Of a stretch of DNA of 64,000 bases, positions 54,788-64,000 are shown one piece after another. The position numbers and the translations under genes are program-made. Every line of letters begins with the position of its first letter. The first letter of the stretch is position 1. Source of the stretch: Copromyces sp. CBS 386.78 (lineage: Eukaryota; Ascomycota; Sordariomycetes; Sordariales; Sordariaceae); contig MU839080.1 of NCBI GenBank assembly GCA_030685235.1, positions 186,001 to 250,000 of the forward strand. Direction: 5' to 3'. The notes beneath the pieces were generated by a model, which searched no databases, was not told the DNA's origin, and saw only the letters and a program-made list of their open reading frames with translations.

Positions 54788-56493
54788 TCAAAATCGGCCG
54801 GTTGGAGGCTGCATTGCGGCTTGCCGGCGACTTTCCCTTTGCAGTTCCTCCGCTGTAAGCTGTCTTCGCGGGGGCGGCGGCGGCATCGGCTGGCCCGGAG
54901 GCCCCGGTCGGATGGGTAGGGCGAAGGCCGATCGGGAGGAGGACGAGGAACTAGTATACGAATGGCCGGTCGATATGGACGGCCGCTTCTCGGACGGAGG
55001 AGGAGTAGGCGCCTGCTGCGGGTATCTGGGCTGAGAGCCAGTCGTAGCTACTCGCGTTCCCAGTCCCGGATGTACAGACGATCCACCTGTGCGGCCAGCG
55101 CTGTCTGTTCGGCTGCGTGGCGGGGGTCGGTTTGGTATGCTGCTATGTTGGTCACGAGGTGACACCATAGTCCCCAGAATGGGAATCTCACCTGAAGTGG
55201 GTGTAGGTTCATCGCTGGACCTTAAAAGTTCTTGCGTTGTCGGAGAGAGTTGGGGCTGGAGATGAGACTTGCGGTTATCCCGGTCCATCAGGCTGCAAGC
55301 CCACTCTCTCAGGTCGACTGGGGTTCTCTTTGCCGCTTGTACGAAGGGGTCACGGTCCTGAACTCGGAATTAGCAACTCTATCGTAAAGGAACAACAGGA
55401 AACAACTTACAAAGAGCTCTTGAGGCGTCGGCCGCCTCTCAGGTTCCTTGTAAAGACATTTCTGGATCATGTCCTCAAGAATTTGTGGGAAAGCGTCGCT
55501 CTTGGGTAGCTTCGGTGCTGGCTCGTGAACAATTTGTTGGAGAAGGTCGAGAATACCGGCGGGAGCATTTTCAGCATCATCCCCAAGCTGATCACTAGCG
55601 AACGGGAACTTGCCAATCGCCAACTCCATGATCGACAAACCGAAACTCCACACATCGGACTTGACCGTGTACTTGTCGCCCTGAATTCTTTCGGGAGCCA
55701 TGTAGGTGGATGTACCCACAAAGGTGTCGGCGACAGAGTTGACCAGCTCTCCGGAAACACCAAAATCGCAAAGCTTGATGTGGCCCTTTGAGTTGACGAG
55801 GATGTTGGAGGGCTTGATGTCTCTGTGCATGATGTGGTGCTTGGAGTAAAGGTACGTGAGGCCACCGAGTGTAGCTTCGGCGATCTTTCCGAGAACATCG
55901 ACACGAACGGGACCGAAAACACGGGAGATACGGTCGAGCGAGCTGCATATCGTTGGTCAGTATCTATGCGCAAAGAGCACCAGGTCTAAAAGGCAACATA
56001 CCCAACATCCATGTACTCCATGCACATGATCACATCGTTATGCTCGTTAAGGAAGGCGCCATAGAAGGTGACAATGTACTCGGAATGGCAGCCGTGCATG
56101 ATCTGAAGCTCGCGGACGATGCGCTTGCGCATCTCCTTCTTGGCCTCAACATGGATGACCTGTTCATGATTGTTAGCAGAGCTTACACGGCAAAGCTGGG
56201 CAACCTCGGCCTTCCCAACATACCTTGCGAGCCATAACTGTATTTGTCGGGATATGCCTGACTTTGCTGACGGTGCCTCCATTTCCAGCTCCCAACTCCT
56301 TGATCAGCTCCAGATCCTCAGGCCTGAGATCCAGGTTGAACTCGATGCCAATCTCTAGCTGGGCATTGTTGTCGTCGTCTTTATCCTTATAAAAGGTCTC
56401 GGCAGTCGGAGGGGGTTTGGGAGCGGCGGGAGCCAAGGCAAGGCCTTTGACGTTCTTGCGCTTCATTGAGCGCGGGGCGAATGGGTCGGCCAT
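54788..56493 (-). CDS. mek-2: MAP kinase kinase, Ste7/MST7/MEK-2 type
   Basis: Dual-specificity kinase that activates the Fus3/Kss1-type MAPK in mating, hyphal fusion and development. Exons 56493-56224, 56159-56002, 55942-55411 and 55357-54788; 509 aa. Introns of 64, 59 and 53 nt all keep frame. N-terminus [20 protein letters not shown] carries a basic-plus-LxL MAPK docking motif. Kinase landmarks: Gly loop [11 protein letters not shown] (about 68-78), ATP lysine K90 at the first splice junction, HRDIKPSN (182-189), DFG (202-204), activation-loop S212 and T216 in [17 protein letters not shown], and [21 protein letters not shown]212 and T216 coincide with the phosphosites described for Magnaporthe MST7. 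The C-terminal 190 residues are Pro/Ser-rich, as in filamentous orthologues. Orthologue call is high; the symbol follows Neurospora usage. Confidence 0.92.
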
Positions 56494-57188
56494 GGTGTAT
56501 GTTTGAGCGTAATCTAGTACGCTTCTTCTGTTGCGGTTTTTGTTGGGAAAGAGTGCGCAAGTGTTGGCGCTCTCGTGTTCTGTATATGGGTGCCTTGGGG
56601 AATAGTCAAGACAAGGCCGAAGGAGTGAGTGGTGGGAGGAGGCGATCAGATATGGAAGCCCAATGCGATGCGATATGCCACTCGTACGGAGATGAGATGT
56701 GGATTCCGAGGTTGACAACCGTCAGGCCGGAATGTCAGTGCTGGGGATCGGGCTTCTGTTTATTGTTGGTGTCAACCCAAAGACTGGGGGCAGAAGAAGC
56801 AGACGAGCGGCAAGACAATCGGTTCCAAACTGTCGTAAAACCCGAAGCGATGTAAAAAGGGGGCCGAGGGGTATGCGGTTGGTGATGATAACCCTCTGAT
56901 GTCGTCGTCCAGTGTCACAGTCCGACAAACGCACGCTCGCTCTTCAGCCGAAGGAGAGAGAAAACTAGAAGTAGACGCTAGAGTCTAGATCGCAAAGACA
57001 AATCGCTTTTGGCGGGGATTTATTCGAAGAGGGGAAGCCTTGGCCCAGGCGGTGAAGAGGGAAAAAAGACGAGTGGAAGGTCAGGCCAACCAATATTTAG
57101 AGGGGAAAGAGGTTGAAAGTGTTCAGGTCGGTAGAGGGAGGTGGTAATAAACGCTGGGTCCCGTCAGGTCTCGCCGTCCATTGTTCTA

Positions 57189-57276
57189 CTCGTCTGGGCT
57201 CGAAACGCCTCCAGACCCAATGCGCCAGCATTGGGTCTGGCACATTGATTCGCGAATGCACATTGATTCGCGAAAA
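57189..57276 (+). repeat. Left terminal inverted repeat of the MITE-like element
   Basis: 88 bp identical to the reverse complement of 57678-57765. It includes an internal hairpin and a doubled CACATTGATTCGCGAA motif. Confidence 0.88.
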
Positions 57277-57677
57277 TTTAGGTACTTCCCCGCCCATACA
57301 AACTAGCGGTATAACCATGTCACACTTTTTTCACACTATCGCTACATACATGCATGTAATATCCGCCAACCCAGTAAATATCCCTTTATTAGATCAGCAA
57401 TTCAACAAAGCAGGATCAATATCCTCATCCCCAATATCACTACTTTCTAGCATGGTGTTTCAAATAAGATCTTGCCTAGTCGAATTTCACACTGGTTATA
57501 GTATTTGCATTATTTTACACTAAATATTAACCTTCCTATATCGATATTTGGTGATATTTGCTAGTTGGTGATGGATTTATATAGTTATAGAAGTGAAATT
57601 GATTATGGTGGGTATGCAAAAAACCGGTGGTACATCGGTTTGCTAACAAAATGCGCGGTTTGCCAGGTACCAAAATT

Positions 57678-57765
57678 TTTTCGCGAATCAATGTGCATTC
57701 GCGAATCAATGTGCCAGACCCAATGCTGGCGCATTGGGTCTGGAGGCGTTTCGAGCCCAGACGAG
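57678..57765 (-). repeat. Right terminal inverted repeat of the MITE-like element
   Basis: Reverse complement of the left repeat over about 88 bp without a mismatch that I can find. Confidence 0.88.
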
Positions 57766-59815
57766 TAGTCACAGTCTCAAGGTGGGGCGGCTGTGATGAG
57801 AGGATGGAAGCCCAGAGGAGGAGACACCGCAACACGGAGCCCAGACCGGCCCCCTCGACTGTGAGAGTACCGAAGTACCTTACTATGACCACGGCCGGCG
57901 ATAGTGCTTAGCACTGGCGCAGTGGTGTATAGCGGTTTTTACTAACGCCGTCACTGCAACTCACAACGGTCCAGTGCAGGGATCAACTGGAGGAGCACTA
58001 GGTCTCGGCGGAGAAAGGAGGGGCGACCCAGATGTACCTCGTCGGTCCCTGAAAGCAAGCACAAGGCTTCCTGGTGATGGAAAGGGCTTGGCACTACTGT
58101 TACACTTCGCATTTCAATGTAAACAAGACATGCCTTTCTCAGAACACTGAGTGGTCTCTTTCTTTCATCTGGAACCTAAGTCTAAGCAATGGCACCATCA
58201 TGTGAAGCAAAGAGGTCGGGGGGAATCTGTGATTTGAGTTATACAGATAATCAAACCCTACAAAACGGGATGTCGTTTGTCGCGTTTGGTTCTGAATCTG
58301 GGGATGGCACACACCGTAGTGGGGTGGGGGGTTCCTGTCGCCGAAAGAGCACCCCCTGATACAGTGCGGAGATTCTAAGAGACCTGACGAAGCTATTCCC
58401 AAGTCGCCATATGAATATTGCCACCTTGAGCACAATCTATCTCCAGTAGGCTCTGTGAAGCTCTTATGATTCTCTTATACGGGACGATGGACTCGTGGTG
58501 GTCTAGAGAGGATATGTTACAAGCGGAATAGGTAAAGGGAGCAACAACATGTTGATGATCAAACAATCTTCAACTTAAAGCCCAACCGTAGCACATCAAG
58601 CACAGTGCACCTCAACTTCGTACAACCCCAGAGCTCTCAAGAAGCGCGCCATGAGATGCCAAATAAAGCAAAACACTGTTGTGATTGGGCATCACCAGAA
58701 CCAACAGTCGGCTGTTGTCCGGATTCGCTCGAGATGTGGTTGCCAAATGGTGGTTCTAAGCGCGGATGGCTGGGGATCTGACCCCGAAGAACATCTGAAA
58801 CCGAATATAGTCAGTTCTAGTCAAGTGGTCAGTTCCATGATGCGCAGCATGAACGTCCCTCAGGTATATGAACCACGCGGATCCCAGAATCCAAGGCCGG
58901 TTGAGATTTGGTAGACCGGCGTGGTGGCTTCGCATGAACATGCCCTCCCCTCTTAAGCGTGGATGGCGTTGGTGCCTGTACACGGCATCATATGTTCCGA
59001 TGATATGTTGACCACTCTTAAGTCTTAACCATACAACGTTTTGTCCCGTATCGATTTCAGCACCGGTTGCCATGTCGCTTTTGGCACTCCTAGTAACTGA
59101 ACTCTACATTGCTTGGCTGTATCTGGTAGTCAAGGTCGGGGACTAACATGGCTCTGCAACTTCACCAAGGACCTTCGAAGCCATCAAGGTAGATCATGTC
59201 ATCTCCCTAAATGAAGCCATAAATTGACGAAAAGGTTGGTCAAGCTGAAAGGCTGCTGATAATTGGTGATAGCTTCAACTTTTCGACGTTCGATGTTGAT
59301 GGTGTGCACGGACCATGCCATGTGTTGTTCAGTCTGCTGGGCGAGTTGTGACAGCTCATGGCAGTTGCTACGGCCTGGGCCTTGGCGAGGCTGAACGCGT
59401 TTTGTGGCGCGTGGCGTAAAAAGTTGGAGCGTACAGGGGCGGGTGGCCGGGCCTTGGCCGTCTCGCTCCAAAAATTCGGGCCCATTGACGTGCGTGCCCC
59501 GATGTGAACTGGCGGCAGGCGACCAGCAGCGACCAGCACGCAGTAGCAGCCTTCGGTCCAGAGAGGTTCAGGGCAGTCACGGTCAACTCAGACCTCTCTC
59601 AGTTGCAAACCACATCTTTTCCCACCAAACCACCTCGCTCTGCACCAAACTTCCTCCCGTATTCTTCTTTTCTTTTTCATCGCCAGCTTAGCAGGGACTG
59701 TTGCTTCCATCGAAACGCGCTTCGTTTTCAATCCCGACCCTCTTAGGCGACCGAGAGTTGTCCGGAAACACACCTATTTACACACCACTTTGCGCCACCC
59801 CGGCCAACCGCAACC

Positions 59816-62800
59816 ATGAGCAACAGCATGCGCGACTTGATTGACGGCGAGGCCGAGCTCGATGACGAGGAGGATGATGAGTCCTTCGATGAGGAGGCCG
59901 GCGACCACCCGAGAAGAAGACCCAATATTGATGATTCCAGCGAAGAGGAGGAAGATGATGAAGATGAGGAAGAAGCCAGAAAGGTAAGTCGCGCTTGGTC
60001 CATGCTGCAAGGTACCTCCAACCGGAAACACCGCTGACTCATCCATCACTTACAGATCCGCGAAGGTTTCATCGTAGACGAAGATGAAGAGGACGAGGCT
60101 GAGGATTCCGACGCGCGCGAACGCCGTAGGAGAAAGAAGCGCCGTAGGGAGCGCGAAGAGGAGGAGCAGCTCGACGAAGAGGATCTCGACCTTATTGGCG
60201 AAGCCATCCCTGAGTGGGAGCGCAAGCCACAGCCCCAGGTATGTGTCCTGCAGCACCGGTGACATCATCCAGTCGGCTCACGTTTTCCAAGCAAACCAAG
60301 TTCAAGCGCCTGAAACGGGGTCATAGGGATGACCACCGCCCCACTGAACGCCGCGGTCTTGCCGAGATCTTCTCCGACGAAGACGAAGAGCACGATGATC
60401 GAGGCTACGGCCGTCCCAGCGGCCGCCCTCAAGCGGACGAGTTTGACGACTTCATCGAAGATGATTACCCCGAGGATGACGAAGAACGCCGACACCGCGA
60501 AGAAGATGAGGAGGTTGCTCGTCCCAAGGATAGGGGCCTTAACATCGACACAACCGGCCTCGACAAGGATGCTCTCGAGGATATGGATGCCATCTTCGGC
60601 AATGGTGAGGACTACGAATGGGCGTTGCAGCTGGAGGAAGAGCAGGAGCACGCGGAGCGAACAAAGGAAGATATCGAGTTGCAGGATGTCTTCGAGCCAT
60701 CACAGCTCAAGGAGAAGCTTCTTACCGACGACGACAACAAGATTCGGTTCAACGACGAGCCTGAGCGCTTCCAGCTCGATCGCAGGGCTTTCAAGAATCT
60801 TCAGATGACGTCCGACCAGTTCAAGGAAGAGGCTCGGTGGATCAGCAACTTGATGCTACCAAGCAAGGGTCTTTCCAGTGAGCTTCACGGCCCGTTCAAC
60901 AAGGCTGTGGGCAAGGTCCTCGAATTCTTCGTTATTGACGGTGTCGAGGTTCCCTATGTTTTCCAGCACCGAAGAGACTATCTCATCCACGCCAAGAAGA
61001 TGCGCAACCCGAACCGCCGCGATGATCCCGACGCCCCTGAGTATACCGTTGACGCCGAGAAGCTCCTCACCCAAGATGACCTGTGGAAGGTCCTGGATCT
61101 CGACATTAGGTTCCGGTCCTTCCTGGAAAAGCGTAACGCGCTAGAGTCAACCTACGACAAGCTCAAGGAGAAGACGCGAGACGATACCCTTGAAGAGATG
61201 ATACGCCAAGCGCAGACCATTGAGGAGCTCCAGGATCTCCAAGATTACCTAAACTTTCAGTACTCGGCGGAGCTCAAGGACCTCGCTGCTAACGATAATA
61301 GCGCACAGCGTGAAATCAAGAGGGCTGGTGGCAGGACAGCTCAATTTGAACGCATTCGGCGATCCAGTGCCTACAAGTTTGTTCAGGCACTCGGAATAAC
61401 GCCTGATCGTCTTGCGAAGAACATCTTGCGCGAAAGCAAGAAGGTGACCTCAGAAGACGACTCAAGGCTACCGGATGATCTCGCCGACGCCTTGGTAGAC
61501 GCCGATTTTCCGACGGGCGAGCAGGTTATCAACGCCGCTCGCCAGATGCTTGCTGAAGAGATGTTTGCCAGTCCTCGGATGCGCAAGCACTTCAGGAAAA
61601 ACTTCTACGGCATGGGTATTGTAAGCTGCCGTCGTACTGATAAGGGTCTACGCAAGATCGACGAAGCGAATCCTTACTACGAGGTCAAGTATCTCAAAAA
61701 CATGAGCATCGCCGATCTTGCGGTTCGGCCGGAGCTCTTCCTCAAGATGATGAAGGCAGAGGAAGAGGGCCTCATTGAGATCAAGGTGTCGCTGGAAAAC
61801 GACAAGGAATTCAGGCAACAACTTTTCAGTGACTTCGCCTCGGAGAACTTTAGCGAGCTTGCCGACAAGTGGAATGAGCAACGTCAAAAGGTCATCGATT
61901 TGGCCTTCGACAAGCTTGTAAAGGTTATTGTCAAGGGTGTGAAAGACTCCTTGCGGACGGCGTGCCAAGATGAGTTGCTCAAAACCTGCCGTGAGCTCTA
62001 CTTTAAGAGACTGGATCAAGCCCCTTACAAGCCTAAAGGTATGGTTATCGGCACGACTCCCCGCGTGCTCGTTTTGTCGAATGGCATGGGCGACCCCAAC
62101 CGTGAACCTGTATCCTGGGTCTCGATGGATGAAGATGGAAGGATCCTCGAACACGGTACCTTTACCAACTTGGCTCGTGATGAGAGTCAGCGTGAGGCCT
62201 TGGCTGAGCTAGTCAGGCGTCGGCTACCTGATGTCATTGGCATCTCTGGTTTCTCAGCCGATACACACCGTCTCATCAAGGACGTTGAGGGTCTCGTCAG
62301 TGAAAAGGGACTGGTCGGCCCCGAGTACGATGACACGGAGACAAACGAGTACCGCTCTGACCTGCTCGAGGTGATTGTCATTAACGATGAGGTCGCCCGT
62401 TTGTACAAGGACAGCCCGCGCGCGGTTTCAGATCACCCGAGTCTCCACCCGATGACCCGGTACTGCATTGGTCTGGCTAGATATATGCAGAACCCCATGA
62501 AGGAGTATGCGGCCCTTGGCAAGGATGTCACCTCTCTTCAAATCCACCCCTACCAGCAGTACCTTCCTCAAGCAAGGCTGCTCAAGCACCTCGAGACGGC
62601 CATGGTCGACATGGTCAACCTCGTCGGTGTCGATATTAATGTGGCGATGCAAGACGCCAATACCGCGCATCTTCTTCCCTACGTCGCTGGTCTTGGTCCC
62701 CGTAAAGCACAACTGCTCATCAAGGGTATCAACAAGAACGGCGGCGTTGTCACTTCGCGTGACGAGCTTGTCGGTGACCCCGAGCGACACAAGCTTCCGG

Positions 62801-64000
62801 TCCTTGGCCCTCGCGTGTGGAACAACTGCGCCAGTTTCCTTTTCATCGAGTACGAGCCTACGAACCCTGAGTCTGACCCGCTAGACAACACTCGTATCCA
62901 TCCCGAGGACTACGATCTTGCCCGGAAGGTGGCAGCCGATGCATTGGGCTTGGACGAGGAGGACGTCAAGGCCGAAACCGACGAGAACGGTGCTGGTGCG
63001 ATTGTTCGCAAGCTCTTCAAGGATGATGAGCAGGACAAGGTCAACGAGCTCATCCTAGAGGAATATGCCGAGCAGCTAGAACGCGAGTACCAACAGCGCA
63101 AGCGTGCTACTCTCGAAACTATCCGGGCTGAGTTGCAGGTTCCGTATGAGGAGCTTCGCAAGAAGTTTGAGAGCCTTACCGTTGACCAGGTCTTCACCAT
63201 GCTCACTGGTGAGAATCGCGACTCGCTCTGTGAGGGCATGATTGTGGCGGCCAATGTTCGGGTAGTGAAGGATGACTTTGCTATTGTCAAGCTGGACTGC
63301 GGCATTGAGGGACGCGTTGAGTCTCACGATGTTTCGTACCGCCACTCCATCAAGGATGTGCTCCATGTTGGGCAGGTCGTTCAGGCCAAGCTCATTGATC
63401 TCAACCGCAAGGAGTTTGTGAGCAAACTATCGATGAGGGATGAAGAAATGAGGCGACCATTCCGCAGGCACTTTGACCACGGTCGCGACCAGTGGGATTA
63501 CAGGAAGGAGGATGAGGACAGGGAGGAGCTTCGCGAGAAGGACAAGGCCACGGGCCGTGCGCAGAGAGTGGTCAACCATCCTCTATTCAAGCCCTTCAAC
63601 AGCACCCAGGCGGAGGAGTATCTGGGCAGTCAGCCGTCTGGCGAGGTTGTTATCCGACCTTCTAGTAAAGGTAACGATCATCTCGCCATTACCTGGAAGG
63701 TGGCGGATGGCGTGTTCCAACATGTCGACGTGCTCGAGTTGCAGAAGGAGAACGAGTTCGCTGTCGGCCGAACCCTCCGGGTGGCCGGCAAGTACACATA
63801 CCAGGATCTGGACGAATTGATCGTGGACCACGTCAAGGCCATGGCCAAGAAGGTGGATGAGCTCATGCAGTGCGACAAGTTCCAGAAGGGCTCCCGTAAT
63901 GAGACTGGTAAGTTCACTTGCTCATTGACCTTGTTCATAACCCAGATGCTAACCAACAATAACAGAGAAATGGCTCACCACCTACATGGACGCCAACCCC
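59816..64000 (+). CDS. spt6: Transcription elongation factor Spt6 (C-terminus beyond right edge)
   Basis: Histone chaperone travelling with RNA polymerase II. Exons 59816-59983, 60056-60238, about 60292-63907 and 63966 onward. The third acceptor could also be after 60300, dropping three residues in frame. The N-terminus is very acidic ([15 protein letters not shown]) with a basic patch [12 protein letters not shown]. Next come helix-turn-helix and Tex-like core segments, a YqgF-like region ([20 protein letters not shown]), a helix-hairpin-helix ([20 protein letters not shown]), an S1 domain ([20 protein letters not shown]) and the start of the tandem SH2 module ([25 protein letters not shown]) that binds the phosphorylated Pol II linker. 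The last intron (63908-63965, GCTAACC branch) leads into [12 protein letters not shown] at the window edge. Second SH2 and tail are missing. Confidence 0.95.

Larger units (their letters stand above)
57189..57765. mobile_element. MITE-like element, 577 bp, with 88-bp perfect terminal inverted repeats
   Basis: The left end from 57189 (CTCGTCTGGGCTCGAAACGC) and the right end reading back from 57765 are identical for about 88 bp, then similar for about 10 more. The element is flanked by TA on both sides (57187-57188 and 57766-57767), as expected for a TA target-site duplication of Tc1/mariner-type insertion. Each inverted repeat contains its own 13-bp perfect palindrome (CCAGACCCAATGC / GCATTGGGTCTGG, loop GCCA) and two direct copies of CACATTGATTCGCGAA. 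The roughly 390-bp interior is AT-rich and has no meaningful open frame, so it must be non-autonomous. It sits about 0.7 kb upstream of the MAP kinase kinase start. Confidence 0.88.
56494..59815. other. Divergent intergenic region between the MAP kinase kinase and SPT6
   Basis: 3.3 kb. It carries the 577-bp inverted-repeat element at 57189-57765 and a weak tRNA-like patch at 57903-57995. The rest shows no gene I can support. A pyrimidine-rich leader precedes the SPT6 ATG. Confidence 0.5.

Overview
This 64 kb window is nuclear DNA of a filamentous ascomycete. The signs are short introns (about 50-120 nt, one of 236 nt) with GTAAGT-like donors and CTAAC/CTGAC branch sites, pyrimidine-rich leaders, long low-complexity fungal proteins, a HET-domain gene, a SLN1-type hybrid histidine kinase and a Ste7/MST7/MEK-2-type MAP kinase kinase. 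Gene content and protein style suggest Sordariales (Neurospora/Sordaria-like); this is inference, because no rDNA or other marker is present. One N-gap with homopolymer debris (40.66-40.87 kb) shows a draft assembly.

Layout. 0-6.1 kb: a lipoxygenase (minus, C-terminus off the left edge) diverges from a HET-domain protein gene with an internally duplicated N-terminus. 6.6-12.5 kb: an unrecognised multipass membrane protein, then a secreted GH35 beta-galactosidase whose frame is broken twice. 14.8-16.4 kb: a C2H2 zinc-finger/coiled-coil protein (minus). 19.7-23.0 kb: a very large F-box-like protein with an RS-rich tail (minus). 26.5-28.8 kb: an Air1/Air2-like zinc-knuckle protein of the TRAMP RNA-surveillance complex (minus). 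31.1-31.8 kb: an ORM/ORMDL regulator of sphingolipid synthesis. 35.5-39.8 kb: a secreted protein of about 1388 aa made mostly of amino-acid repeats, with signal peptide and a hydrophobic tail. 42.3-46.4 kb: the hybrid histidine kinase. 48.7-52.2 kb: a BRE4/ArAE-like membrane protein (minus), for which I find a short 5' exon. 53.1-54.2 kb: a HAD-family hydrolase. 54.8-56.5 kb: the MAP kinase kinase (minus). 59.8 kb to the end: transcription elongation factor Spt6, cut by the right edge.

The genes do not form a pathway cluster. This is an ordinary mix of core genes (SPT6, AIR-like, ORM, MEK, HHK) and accessory genes (HET, lipoxygenase, beta-galactosidase, the repeat protein), separated by long intergenic regions in which I see simple repeats but no tRNA or rRNA. 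The two least expected items are a 577-bp element with 88-bp perfect terminal inverted repeats flanked by TA, apparently a young MITE, at 57.2-57.8 kb, and the repeat-built secreted protein at 35.5-39.8 kb. Splice sites were placed by eye from reading-frame continuity and consensus sites; no expression data or database search was available.
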